Shown piece by piece: positions 45,248 to 57,620 of a stretch of 64,000 bases of DNA. The notes beneath the pieces were generated by a model, which saw nothing but the letters and a program-made list of their open reading frames with translations, was not told the origin of the DNA and did no database searches. Source of the DNA: Wolfiporia cocos (lineage: Eukaryota; Basidiomycota; Agaricomycetes; Polyporales; Phaeolaceae); contig JACCLO010000006.1 of assembly GCA_029448655.1 (NCBI GenBank), forward strand, positions 3,162,001 through 3,226,000, in the 5' to 3' direction. Numbering within the stretch: the stretch's first letter is position 1; each line of letters opens with the position of its first letter. The translations under genes were made by a program, and so were the position numbers.

Positions 45248-48200
45248 CAGTACACTTGGATATTGTTCTGACCCAGCTTGCGAGCATTATGCAAGCTCAA
45301 TTAGGGCGCTGGGGTGGCCGAGGTCCTAGGTGCCATTCACAAGTCCGAGCCTCGATCGGGAGCACCGGCGCCCATCAACTATGCTGCAATTAATCATCTC
45401 TGTCTCCTCGCTCTAAGTAGCAGTGGTTTCCTCCTCAACCCACTGGGCGCTGAATAAGGGCACAAGTTCATGGCGGCCTCACACCTCACAGCTTCTAGCT
45501 CCACCTCGCGGTCATTATGGCGTTATCTAGGATCAGTGCTTACTGTGATGCGCAGTCTGAGCCTGTGCATGGCGTTCCACAGCATCCGCTTGAGCACATG
45601 CCTCGAACCGCGCGAGATGCACAATCCCATGGTTTTACTTTTCAATGCAGGGCATAGTCACGGGTTGCGGGATTCTTGCTCATTTTGATCTTACCGACGC
45701 ATACAGCACAGGTGCTGCATCATGGTCCGATTTTTAACGGGGGTTGTCGGTCTCCTCTTGGTACGCCTCACCTGCCGACCAAAGCTTGAGCTCGTACAGG
45801 CTGCAGGCCACGTAGAACATGTTTTCTCAGCGACATCCGCAATCCTCCGATACCATTAACCGAGCCAGAATATTGGGCAGTGCCAGCGCACTCATTAACA
45901 ATTTCTCTGGCCGACCGGATGCGCCCAGCCGCCGTGGCAAACAGGCCCGGTGCGTATACTGCTATCCTCGCGTTCTATCGCGCGCAGAGCTGAGTTGATT
46001 GCTCAAGAGCATAGGTCGCTCCTGTAGGACGGACGCGAGAGAGTTTTCGGTAAGAAAAGCGGCACGTATACAACGAGGCTCGGCTGTAGTAGTTAACCGC
46101 CCGATAGCTGTGGCGATTTACAAAGCATTGGGATTGGGGGTGGACGTGTACCGATGGACTTTACCAAGAATATGCCTTTGGATGCTTCCGCGATACACGC
46201 GTGATGTGCCACACGCTGATTCTCTGTGCCTGTTTCGCAACAGTTTTCAGGCATGCGTGCAAGATACAGTGATGGTAGGCACTGCTATCTCTGACAACAT
46301 GACGCGCTGCACTGAAAGCGTGCAAAATCTGATCCATTTTGAGGGCTTGCTCACTCTCGTCGTCCAGCTTTAACATTCTGATATCGGGTCTGCACTCTGC
46401 TGCTTGTGTGCGCAGAACGTTGCTATGCTATGCTTTGTACACCCAAGCTCACATTCTGCAGGAAGAAACTCATGGGTGCCGTAGCTCAATTATTTCATGA
46501 ATCGAGCCTCCATACTGAGCATTTAGCTATGTAGCCACCCGCGCTACCTCCTCAATCTTCCTTGGAAGGGCATGGATTCATGAGGCCCTGCTTACCGAGT
46601 TACCTTGGAAAATCACATAGCACTCTTGGCCGGAGCGACGACCGCGGCGCTCTGCCCCCAAAGCGTATGAGCCGTGTATTAATAGACCTCTACAAGCGGT
46701 ATTGCGACATTCACTCTTGCGGAGGAGTTCATGGATACCTACCCCAGTTCTCATGGGGCTCAGCATTTACATCTACTGATAAGGTCTTGACAGTCAAATT
46801 GGCTTCCCGCAATGCGTCATTCGACTATCAACCGCAGGTGACTGTATTAGAATTGACCTCTCCGACCGTCGCATCGGTGCCTCATTCTATGCGTACAGCA
46901 ACCAAGTGAGTAGCCGTCCGTGTCTTTCTCCACCGCAGACCTCATCATCCTGCGCACCGTCCGTAAAACCTGCGTGCAAGTGTGGTCTTGGCAACTTCGC
47001 GCCGAGAAGGAACTGAGACACCGTCGGTATCCGCATCGGTAGGGCTCTAGACGTGGCATATTCTGCAGCATATCATGCGATCGCGAGCACGGTTCGCCGA
47101 CGAACCCTGGATTCTGATCACCATTTCCACCGATGAAGAATATTAGCTCCGGCATGTCCCATCGACCGGACAATAACCAAACTTAAGGTGCGCCTTATCC
47201 ATATCGATTCAGCTGATTGACTTCAAGATCGACACGCAACTGCTCTGTCACTACGTAAATGGTATGTATATCTGATCGCGCACGTCTGAGGTCCTACTTT
47301 GGTTTATGCCGCCTCATATTCGCTCATTTGCAGCGCAGCAACCAGCAGGCGACGGACGCAACTGATGGGTAATCCTCGAATCACGAGGAGAACGGGTTTG
47401 AGCGATTGCCGGACCTCGCACCGGTCAGGGTCGCTCTAAACCTAGCGAGGTCGACGTCGGCCGCATTCAACGAAGCCTGCGCCAGGCTCGTCCGGCGGGC
47501 TATCTGAGGCGCCCTCCTAATTCCGACGATGGTCGTGGTTTTCGCCGGCGAAGCCCCGCCCTATGCTCTACTCACGAGCCTAGGCAACTCTGCTTCCGCA
47601 AAGCAGAGGGCGCCACTCCTGAGTCCCTGAACATCGGCCGATCGCCAAGCAATCAATATTCAATAGTCAATGGGGACAATCTCGATGAGAACAATCGCGC
47701 AAGACACAGCTGATGGATGCCATCAGCGCGAACCGTGTCGCCTATCTGCATCACGGCGACCCGTCGTCGCGGCACGACCGGGATTCCGAACAAATGAAGA
47801 AAGTCCAACGAGCTCGGCGTCCATTGACAATATGTGGAACTACTCGACAGGCGACAGCAATACTTAGTGGTACTACTGGAACAGCAGACTATGTGGCCCC
47901 AGGCCCGGGCGGTGCGCGTACGGTAGCGGCTGGTGGTACACATTATACTATGGCACAAGTGAGATGATGCGGCCGCGGCGATGCGACCCGGCGCGGGACC
48001 GATAACCGATGGTCGATGCCGGCGGCACTGGGGCCGGGCGGGGAGTGTGTGCATGGGATAGGGTGATGTGGATGCGTGCGATGCGAGAATGGATGACGAG
48101 TGCGGGCAGATGCGCGGCGGTGGATGCGGGCGATGCGGGGTGTACCTGAGATCCCAGATGCATGCGGTAAGAAACCGTGCGGATGATGAGGAGGATACGG

Positions 48201-48345
48201 AACGTGAGCACTAGTGAAGGATAAGAGCCGGAACCAGAACGAGCCACAGAGACCTATATGCCACAACATATCGTACAGCAACCGCAGAGAACACAGTGTG
48301 AGGAAAAGAGGAGAATGAAACAACAACAACAAAGAAATACCCGCG
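45248..48345. other. 3.1 kb without a recognised gene
   Basis: Several ORFs of 70-140 codons occur (for example 45999-46373 plus, 46847-47173 minus, 47653-48054 minus). None has a recognisable domain and none dominates. The last ~400 bp are presumably the 3' end of the DUF1752 gene. Confidence 0.4.
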
Positions 48346-51071
48346 CTACCACCCAGCATAATGGTAGTCGTCCGCCCAGCTCCGGTTGCGGCGCTGCTTG
48401 CGCTCGTCCTTCAACTCGTCGCCGTGCTCGCTCCTGCTCGCCAGGCTGCTTTTCTGCGCGTCCGCTCTGACGTCGCCATTCGCATTAAGCGCCGTGAGCG
48501 GGCGGACCGCGCCGCCCAGCACCCCGCCGCGCCGCGCGCCCGTCATATTATTCCTGCTTACCTGGCGCTCCCAGAGCAGGTTCCTCCGCAGGCTCTCGGA
48601 CAGCTCGGTCGAGAGCATCTGGCGGCGCGTCGTGCGGGGCGTCATCGGCGGGGCAGGCGCGGGGAGATTATACGGGTGCCCGAGCGGGATCGGCGCGGTC
48701 GCGACGGACGTGAGCTGCGCAGGGCGCGGCGGCTCGGCAGGCGCGGGCCCGCGATCCGAATGGCGGCGGCGCGCGGGGTCTGCGAGCGCGGCGAGGCGCT
48801 GCTGCGCGAGGCTCCGCGAGAGCTGCAGCCCGCTGTCTGCGTCCTCGCCCTCGCTCTCGCTGTCCTCCTCCATCTCGACGTCGCTCTTCGGCCGCTTTGG
48901 CTTGGGCCGCGGCGCGCCCTGCGTCGGCGTCGACGGCGGCGCCTGCGCGGTCACCGCGGCTGCGAGGGGCACCGCGACGCTGCTCTTGCTCGTCGGCAGC
49001 GCCGCCGGCGCGCCCCTGCGCCCGAACTGGGTCACGTCCTGCGACGAGAACCCGCGCCGCGCGGGGTGCCCGGGCGGGAGCGTGTTCGGGTCGGGGTTGA
49101 GCAGCTGCGAGAGGAGGCCCGACTGCGTGCGCTGCCCGAGGTTCGAGTACGAGCGCGGCGGCACCTTCGCGAACATGCTGCGCTGTCGCTCCGCCTCCTC
49201 CGCCGCCGCCTGCAGCTTGCGCCGCTGCTCCTCCTTCTCGCGCTCGCGCTCGTCTGCGCTCGCGCCCTCGTCCGCCCACTCCGACTCGTCGTCCTCTGTG
49301 TCCGTCGTGTCGTACTCGGAGGACGTGCTCATCATGATCCTGCGCTTCGGCGGCTGAGGCGGCGGCGGCTGTGGCGCGGCCTTGCCGTTGGCAGTTGCAT
49401 TCACGACGGCCGACTGCTTGGCCCTTCCGGCCTTGTCTCTTTCCTTCTCCCTCTCCTTCTCCCTGGCTTCCTTCTCCCTGTCTTCCTTCTCTCTCTCCTT
49501 CTCCCTGGCTTCCTTCTCCCTGGCTTCCTTCTCCCTCTCCTTCTCCCGCTCCTTCTCCCTCTCCTTCTCCCTCTCCCTCTCCTCCTTCTCCCTCTGCGCC
49601 TTCGACATCCCAGACGACCCATTGCTCGACACCGACCCGATATTAAACGTCGTCTTCTTTCCCTCCCCTCCCCCCGCGTGCGCCTTCCTCGCCGCCGCAG
49701 CCGCGCGATGCATCGCAAGGTGCGGCTGCGTATGCGTCCGATGCAGCACCGCGGCCCGCGCATGCGCCCTATGCGGCTGCTCGCGCCCGCGCTTCCCCGC
49801 GGCCGCGGCCGCCTGCTGCATCCGCGCGCTCAGCGCGCCCTTCTTCTGCTGCGCGTGCGCCTGCGTGCGCGTCCCAGCCCCAGCGCCGCCCTCGCGCGCC
49901 CTGCTCTCGCTCGACGCGGCACTGCCCACGCTCTGCGCGTGCACCTCCGCCTCCGCCTCCGCCTCCCTGCTGTCGCCCGCGCCCGCGCCCGCGCCCGCGC
50001 CCGGGCTCGGCGGGAGCCCCGGCGCCGTCCCCGCGCTGCTCGCCGACGGCGAGTCCTGCTCGGGCGAGTCGCCCGCGCCCTGCAGGAAGAACCGCCGGTC
50101 GGACGGCCGCAGCGTCGCGTCGCGGTCCTCTCTCGGCGGGACGAGGACGCCCGGCGGGTCACGTGCGGGTGGGGGTGCGTGTGGGGCTATCGCCGGTGCG
50201 GGTGGGGGCGCGGGCGGCTGTGTTTGCGGGGGTGGATGCGCGGGCGGCTGGGAGTGCGTGGGCGCCGCGCCGCCGGGGGCGCGGTGGAGGCTCGGCGTCG
50301 CGGGCGGCGTGGGGTGCGGTGTCGGGTTCACGACGACGACGCGCGGCGCGGGGGGCGTCGCGCCTGCGGTCAGGGGGACGGCGACGACGGGGCGGGGGTG
50401 TGCGAGGCGCGGTGTGGTGGGCGACGCGCGCGTAGCCTGTGGGGTCGAGCACTGGCTCTGGCTCTGTTTCTGGCTCTGGCAAGCGGCGCGCGCAGGTTGG
50501 GTGGCGGAGACGGTGAGGCCGCGCGGGAGCATGTTGATGATCAGCTTGCCGACGCAGGGGCCGGGCAGTGCGGGCGGAGGCGCGCTGGCGACGCTCAGGC
50601 GGCGCGAGGGCGCGGGGGCGAGGCGTGCGACGTCGCCGTGCCACGAGTGCGCGGGGATGAATCCGTCGGCGTCGGCGAGGGGTGTGTCTGCGGGCGATCG
50701 GTCACTCGACCGAAAGCGGGCGGAAATGAACGCACCTGGGTCAGTGTGCGTTCGGCCGTCGTCGGAGGTGGGCGTGATGGGCGTGGGCGAGATCGCCTCC
50801 TTCTCGCTCAGCGGCGGCGAGAGCGAGCCGGGGGACGGGGCGTGCTGGGCGATCTCGCGGTACCAGAGGCGCCAGGAGATGTTCTCGAGACGACGACCGT
50901 CCTTGAGCGACTCTTTGCACTTTGTGAACACTGGGCGCGGTCAGTGGGCGATCGAGGCAGGCGGATAAGACACTCACGGGCCCAGAGACCGTAGAGGGCG
51001 TCCTCGCCGTCGAGCTCCTGGACGACATCGGCGGCGACCGAGAGGACGGGGGCCGCAAAGGGGGCCATCAT
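48346..51071 (-). CDS. DUF1752/DUF3295 (GATA-AreA-like) regulatory protein
   Basis: Two exons (50978-51071 and 48346-50930; intron 47 bp, GTGAGT donor) give 892 residues. The join yields DALYGLWALFTKCKESLKDG then RLENISWRLWYRE, the DUF1752 motif shared with the N-terminus of AreA-type GATA factors; no GATA zinc finger is present. C-terminal conserved islands are KRRIMMSTSSEYDTTDTEDD, NLGQRTQSGLLSQLLNPD, MLSTELSESLRRNLLWERQ and the terminal WADDYHYAGW, which fit DUF3295-type proteins. Between them lie long low-complexity regions: Pro/Ala-rich, Ala/Arg-rich, and a KE/RE run of about 65 residues (about 49440-49600) likely to form a single charged helix. Family members act in nitrogen or stress signalling in other fungi; the role here is inferred. 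A GTAAG after LLWERQ could be an unused donor. Confidence 0.85.
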
Positions 51072-51600
51072 GGCAGAAGGCTAATGGTACAGAGAAAGAG
51101 AAACGTAGCGGGGGCGGGACGGCGAGGGAGGGAGGATGAGCCCTGCACGGGGGAGAAACGTCGTCGGGCTGTGTCGGACTGAGGAGGGCAGGCGGGGAGG
51201 AGGGTCGGGGTGTCGGGGAAGATGATGCGCCTGGAGGGGACGAGGAGAAGGGCGAATGAAACATGATCCCCTCCTCCAGGAGGATAAACCATCAGCGGTC
51301 CGGAGCCCGCGCAATCACGCTCCGCTGGCACGGGCGCCTGCGGGCACGTCGCCTGCCTGATCGGGACGTGTGGCTTGCGTGGATCGGAACAGCCCTCGAC
51401 GCGTCGCGAGCCACATGACGGGTGCCCATTCCGACTGTCACTTCCCTCCGTCCCATGACCCGCCCGTGGCTACGCAGGCGCAGCCACCCCGTGAGGTGAT
51501 CTCATCAACGGCCGCGTCGCAGCCACCGCGCATCCCCCGCACCCGCCGCCGCCTCCCTCTGATACACGAGGAGAATCGTCACACGCACGCGGCGAACCTC
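51072..51600. other. 5' leader region of the DUF1752 gene
   Basis: Purine-rich sequence directly upstream of the start, presumably leader and core promoter. No separate gene recognised. Confidence 0.5.
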
Positions 51601-51619
51601 GCTCGCCCCTTGTCCACAC

Positions 51620-51755
51620 GCGATTGGCCCGCAGCTGCGGCCTCTCGCATTGGGTGCAGGGTGCGTTCTCTTGCGCATTGGGTGCAGGGTACGTTCTCTT
51701 GTGATTGGATCCCGTGCAACGTGCCACGAAACGCACTCTGCGCTGATTGGGTGCC
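51620..51755 (-). promoter_or_regulatory. Cluster of five CCAAT boxes upstream of the DUF1752 gene
   Basis: ATTGG (CCAAT on the minus strand) occurs at 51623, 51649, 51677, 51704 and 51746, at intervals of 26-42 bp. Two lie in a 28-bp tandem repeat (CATTGGGTGCAGGGT followed by CGTTCTCTT). They stand 550-680 bp upstream of the start at 51071. Such clusters bind the heteromeric Hap/NF-Y complex. They could also serve a divergent transcript to the right. Confidence 0.5.
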
Positions 51756-54700
51756 TTGGCGGTGACCGGTGATTCGCTCTCTTTCCTGGTACCGCCGCTG
51801 TACGTATCGTCGCTTGGTCCAATTCAACGCGCTCGCAGCTGGCGACCTTCTCGGACGTAATGGCCTTGCAGCTTGATCACTGCTATTGCCCGCGTTGTAC
51901 GAGCACATTCTGCGTCGAAAACCAACGCGACCCCAGCCATCACCCACCCGCGACGCCGCGATACAATCCCGCATCTCCAGACTCCATGTCCGGCACCGAC
52001 CCTTCTGCCGCGCAGACGCAGACGCTGCCGGCATGTGTGTAGCTCGGTGCCAATCCTTGACCGCACAACACCGCCCGCTCTCCTTCTCCCTGTCTGGATC
52101 CCGCGCCTGTCTGTCCGTCCCTGGCCCTCACGACCTCTCCCTCGCCGCTCTTCTTCTCTGTCTCACACGTGACCGTATGCGATATCGTTCTGGTGCTGGG
52201 TCTGCTTGTCTCGTCTCTTCTCGTCTCTGTTCAGGTATCTCGTCTACTATCACTGTGTCCCTCGCCGTCCTCGAATGCGCCGCGTGCCCGCTGACGCCCC
52301 GGTCTCGCCCGGGGCGTGCTCGACGAAGCACGTCCGGAACGCCTCGCACGTCCCAACGCCCTGCTGCAGCGAACATCATACCCTCCAAGCGACGTCCATT
52401 CGTCGTCCATTGAATCGCACGCAGGACAGGCCACCCGTGCATCCTGACGGCCGCACCACCTCCCTCCTTCGTGATATGCCTGCGCCCAGGCTGTTCTCGA
52501 GCCATCGCGCCTGCACCCGCAAAGTAAGGCAGCGCCAGCTTAGAATTATCACGGTGATCCCCGCGTACATTCATCCTCTCGCGCGTCCGTAGTAGAGCCC
52601 CTATCTTGTATTCTATCTCTCCTCGCTGCACAACGCTGGAATATACGGAGTTCCGCGTATCTGGCGGGACCGCAAGACCGACATACCTTACACGCAAACG
52701 CTGAGGCCTCCCGGCCGCGCTCGACCTGCACGCCGGCGCTACCCTCTCTGGCGACGTCTTTGCCTTTCCTACTGCACCCGCTCCCCGTCTGCGCATCCGC
52801 AACGGTCAGCCCATTGCCTCGCCCGTAACTATATATGAACTGCACCCAGGCTAGGGCCGCGAGCACCCCCTTGCCCTGCACCGGTCCTCAGCGACAGATC
52901 CGACGAACTGCACCCGCGCGCACACGCAGCCTCCCCTTGCACCCGCTCCGCTCTTCGTCTGGCACGCTGGCCCTGCCCTCTCACCCGACGCACTCCCCAC
53001 AAACCACCGCGCAGCCGTGGCACGCCACAAGCGCCCCCGCCGCGCACTCCAGACGCGACACCAGTCCCGCCTGCACGCAGACCGCGGGCACGGCGCGCTC
53101 CAGACGCCAGAGGCCCCGCCGGAGGCTGCGGCCCCGCCGGCCCGCCGTCGGCCTGTGGCGCAGACCCCTGCGGCGGCCCCGCGCGGCCGAGTCCCCGGCG
53201 CGGCGTTGCCCAGGGCGCGCTGCGCGCAACAGCCGTGTCGTGCGCCGGCCGTCCTCTGTGCGAACCGGCACGGCAGCCTTCGCGGGGGCTGTGGTCGCTC
53301 GACCATACCCTCCGCGCGCGCTAGCGCCCGAGGTACAGGCACGCGTGCTGCCGATCGAGCTCGGGGCTCGCTCATCCGTCCGTATATCGACACCCCGTCG
53401 GACTGGCCTCGGCTCCGCCACAGGCACCGCGCGAGACCAGCACTTCTTCTGACCTGCAAGGGAAAACGATCTACACCTACGTGCGAGACCCATCCCGGCG
53501 ATGCGCGACGAGGCCGAGTCCCGCACGCCCTCGGGCCTCGATCGGCCACACGTCGGCGTCGCCAGCCAGAGAGGTGGTCCCGATGCGCCGACTCTGGCTT
53601 GTGATGGGCGTGCGCTGCGCTGTTCGCCCCAGGCACCGCCGCGTCGAGAGCCGCCCGTCTGTACCGCGGACCTGATCGTTGCTAGTGCGTGTATGTATCC
53701 CGTGTGCATGAGAAACGGCCACCTCGTTGCGGTCGGAGAGAACCAGCTTGAGCTGTGGCGCCTGGGTGCGTGCCCCGTCCAGCGCGCGGCTCGTAGAAAG
53801 CAAGGGGATACGACCTGCCGTGCCTGGTGCGAAGCCGCTCGCTCACTCCAGGGGATCCGCGCGCAGAGCGAGCAGGCTGCCTTCGCCTCGGAACAGTCGT
53901 ATTCGGATACCCCGTCCTTGCATTCGCGAATCGCAATCGTTCCTACCATCCCTTGGTTCACGACGCTGGGGGGTTAGAGTTTGCGCCCGACCGACACTTC
54001 GCCATCCCCACCCGCAACACACCACGAGACCCGTCGCCACTCGGGTTTGTGGCGCGCACGCCCCACCGCCACACCCACGCAGGCCTTCAGGGTCTACGCG
54101 CGTTCGGCGAGTCCATGGGCTATGTATAACCCCGCGGGTCGCCATCGCGAGTGCAGACCACGCGCCTGGACCCGTGCATGCACATCGTCCCACCAGCTGT
54201 AGCTACAAGGCTGATCAACTGCGTGTCAGCGCTCCGGCATCCATGACAGCGTCTGTGCACGCTCGCAACCCTTATTCCCTGTTCCCATCGTTTGCCTTAC
54301 CAACCTTGATTACACGCATTGTTACACAGGGTGCAAGGGAAGTCGCCGGTGCCGGTTACAGTCATGTCTAAATGGCAGTCCGTATGCGGCAGCGCGGTAG
54401 ATGCCCGTGCGGGGAAGCCGTCGAGTGGTTCGGCCAGGTAGGCGCGCAGTCTCGTCGCAACAATTAATGTATTCTACATCGCACGTAACGGCGTCTATAA
54501 ACACGAACGTAGGGATATGCTACACAGCAGCGTCTCGCGACCGCGCCTATCTATAACAGTCACTGCGCCGATACCGGCGAAACCATGAGCATCTGCCCGC
54601 TGGCCTGCAACGAGCAACGAGCAAATTTGATACACAGTTTATGAATACAACACATGACCCTGGACATCAGCCCTGCATCCCGCGGTGCTGCGCGGCGTCC

Positions 54701-55205
54701 GCGTCGACAGGCGTCCGCGCACGGTCGGATGATGACACGCGCCCGAGTTTCCAGCGGCAGGGATCCGGCGTTGGGAACCCGCGGAAGGCGAGCGTATCAA
54801 TATCGTATTATGGCATCAGCGCGGGACGCGAGCAAGCGGGGGAAGTCGAAGGCTCGGCTCGAAGTGGATATCGAAATATAATGGCGGACGGCGTGGCACG
54901 CGCGAGCAGAAGATACGTACAGTGCTGTGCACGTGAGCGCACGGTGATCACGGTGCGTCCACAAACGTCTGTTGTCGACGGAACGTGGCATGTCAAGGTC
55001 CAGGGGCGGGGTGGAAGCGAGCAGGGCGCAGGGTCGGATCTTTTATTCTGCGTTTTGGGAGCAGGAAAGCAGGGTACTTTTGGGACGAGAGGCGAGAGCA
55101 GGTTGTGGGCATATTATACACGGCTGCGATATTCTGCAGCAGTATACACCACTCATCAGTACACGAAACGGCCTCGGTTTGAGTGATGTAGCGACGTACC
55201 ACACG
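51756..55205. other. GC-rich 3.4 kb without a recognised gene
   Basis: Long ORFs occur in several frames on both strands (for example 52128-52802, 52851-53636 and 52981-53961 minus; 52835-53452 plus) because the DNA is GC-rich and stop-poor. None resembles a known protein or shows one favoured frame. A small exon-like start MSGTDPSAAQTQTLPA at 51988 could begin an unrecognised gene. The stretch may contain a rapidly evolving or non-coding transcript. Confidence 0.4.
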
Positions 55206-56345
55206 CTATTGCCCCTGCGGCGCAGGCTGTTGGGCCTCCATCTGCATCTGTGGCGGCGGCGCATGTAAAGGTTCCGAATGCAGATTTGGATTGTCATGGT
55301 GATGTGTGTCGGGGAAGAAGGCGGGCACGGACACAATCGTGCACGTCCCCTTCTCAAGGTGGTACTTGAGCCCATTCGGGTTCAGGTATTCCTAGGCGCA
55401 TTCGCACGCTCGTCAGCGAAGTCCCGCGCCCGACGCCACGCGGGAATGCACACACCTTCGAACATCCCGGACGCTAAACACGCACGATTTAAAATGCAAG
55501 CGCGCGGACAGCGTCCGTGTGAGCGGGCGGATCTGATCGCGTGCCACACTTGCACGTAATAGGCGGAACTCACCGGACACTTGTACGCCTTCTCGCGCGG
55601 ACGCCGCTTCTGGGACGGCGAGCGCTCGGGGCGGCGCGTTCCGAGCACCTGCGCCTTTGCCTCTGCGGACGCGTCCGACGCGTGCTTCAGCTTCGTCGGC
55701 GGCTTGCTCTTCGGTTTTGGCTTGGACGGCGCGTGCGCAGGGTGGTGTATCGAGAGCAGCGCGGGCGGGAGGCACATCGGCTCGCTCGGGGCAGGCGAGG
55801 ACTCGAGCGTGGACGGCGCGTCGGAGTCGTACCAGTCGTGCCAGTCTGCGTTGTGGCTGGGGTGCAGGTCGAACGCGCGGCGCGAGCGCTCGAGCGCGTC
55901 GAGCGACGGGGGCGCGGCGGGCGGGTCGGGCTGCGGGTAGCTAAGGACGAGCGCGGTGTCTGTGCCAGAGGCACAGATGGCGCGGGCGTCGGCCGAGATG
56001 GGGCCTGCGCCTGGGGGAAGGGCGGGGTAGACGGGGTGGCCGTCGCGCGCGAGGACGAGGACGTGATGCTCCTCGAAGTGGTCGAGAAGCGCGTGCAGGT
56101 CCTTGAGCGCGAGGCCGCAGCAGGAGAAGTTTGAGCACTGTGTGGCGTTAGTGGTGTGACGCGTAGGACGGAGTGGCGGACGCACAAAGTCGCGCTCGAA
56201 TGTGTCGACAGGGGACAGACAGGGGGAGGATGGGAGGGAGGGCGTGAGCGACTCGGAGTCCGACGCGGACGCGAAGCTGGGAGCGGGTCAGCATGAGCAC
56301 AGACCGGGGCGGGGGCACGCACTCGAAGATGTCGTTCCAGTTCAT
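55206..56345 (-). CDS. Sfp1-like C2H2 zinc-finger transcription factor
   Basis: Four exons: 56323-56345, 55574-56276, 55456-55473 (18 nt) and 55206-55391; all introns GT-AG (46, 100 and 64 bp). They give 310 residues in one frame. The N-terminal conserved block is NFSCCGLALKDLHALLDHFE. A Pro/Ser/Lys-rich linker follows. The C-terminal finger is assembled from three exons: KAYKCP, RPGCSK and EYLNPNGLKYHLEKGTC, that is C-X4-C-X12-H-X5-C. This pattern with LNPNGLKYHLEKGTC is known from fungal Sfp1-type regulators, which link nutrient signals to ribosome-biogenesis genes in yeast; the role here is inferred. The CPxC motif seen in the truncated copy at 12.9 kb reads RPTR here. It lies at the inner end of the right arm of the inverted duplication. 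Confidence 0.85.
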
Positions 56346-57620
56346 CGCAGGGGGCACGGCCGGAGGCCAAGGAGGAGGAGGGGGTGAAATAGGGCGGGAA
56401 GCGAGTGCGGATCTCGCGGGGGAGATGAATGCAGCAGTCCGCGCTCCAGATGCGGCCCGCTTCCGGCGCACAGGTGAGAGGTGTCGAGCTGCGTCCAGGC
56501 ACAGAGCGTGCACACGATGATCGCCTCTCCACTGGCAACGCTTGACGTGACACCTTCGAAGCCAGCACAGAACCAGTGATCTTCTTTGCCGCCGCCCACG
56601 CGCTTCCTTCCCACCTAAATCCCTCCCGCCCGTGGAGTCCTCCGCTCGCCGGGCCAGCACCTCGACGGTTTACGCGTGCCACATCGCCACACTCGTCCCT
56701 CGATGACGCACGCACCTGCATCTAGCCCACCCGTGCGAGGCTGGGGCTGGGCGCGCCGGCGACCAGCTGCGTTGCGCGAAGAGCACTCCGCGCCGCACCT
56801 CATTTAACGACTCGTGGAGCGGACCTTCTGCGCGGAACACGTTGATATGCCATCGATTGGGTTGAGCGACATCATACCTACCCAGAATGGCACCGAACGT
56901 TGATACCGGCTCCAACCCCGACTGCGCCCAGGGTATTCGTGGGCCCGATTCTGACAAGCGAAAGCTGGAACAGTAATGGAGAAGCGGCGGCCTAATCTGA
57001 TCGAAGGGATTTAGCGTTCTCGCGAAGTGAAGAGGTGGAGGTAAGTGGCATGCTATAACGCGGTCAGGTGATTCTAGGATCGTCGTAGATCTGACATTGA
57101 TCTCGTCTACGAGACAGTCCACGACTTGGACGCGTGCAGAGCCGTCATGAAAGCCGCAACCGGCAACTGTACTAGATGGACGATGACACGATGTGCGAGA
57201 AGTGTACAGAATGCCAAGTACGGATCTAGGTCTTCGTTCGATCAGCGAGATGTCGAGATTTGCACAGCGAGCGCACATTCGTCGCTGGACGTCCTGTTGA
57301 TATCCGGTGCTTTCGCGGTTCTTTTATGTGCTCAAAGTCAATGGTGGGTACAGCAAGCTCACGCCTGCCACATGATTGATTGATTCACTAGAGATGTGGC
57401 ATGCCGCATGCCACATGTACAATCCCATGGAACAGCCACAGGCGTATCTCTGTAATTACGGAGACTTGTAGCACCGCCATTTTGCTCAATTCCCCAACCG
57501 TCATGCGTCAACATCCAAGCGAGTGCCGTATCGTATGTAAGATTTAAAGCCTTGTTGGTACGGGGGCGGATATGTGAGCGGCTTCCACAAGTTATAATTA
57601 CGCTTCTCCGCAGTATCCAC
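56346..57620. other. Upstream region of the Sfp1-like gene
   Basis: Counterpart of 10.94-12.09 kb of the left arm. ORFs here, including a long one at 55687-56721 minus, are in frames that do not give the zinc-finger protein. No other gene recognised. Confidence 0.5.

Noticed and set aside
48361..50994. An 877-codon open frame on the plus strand opposite the DUF1752 gene
   Set aside because: It is Arg/Leu-rich low-complexity sequence produced by GC-rich antisense codons. The minus strand has clear conserved motifs and a consistent intron.
51860..54400. Protein-coding gene in the GC-rich region before the Sfp1-like gene
   Set aside because: Open frames are similar in length on both strands, with no recognisable domain, no consistent splice structure and no repeated motif.
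55687..56721. A 344-codon minus-strand frame across the Sfp1-like gene
   Set aside because: It is out of frame with the conserved NFSCCG and zinc-finger blocks and consists of Ser/Arg/Thr-rich shadow sequence.
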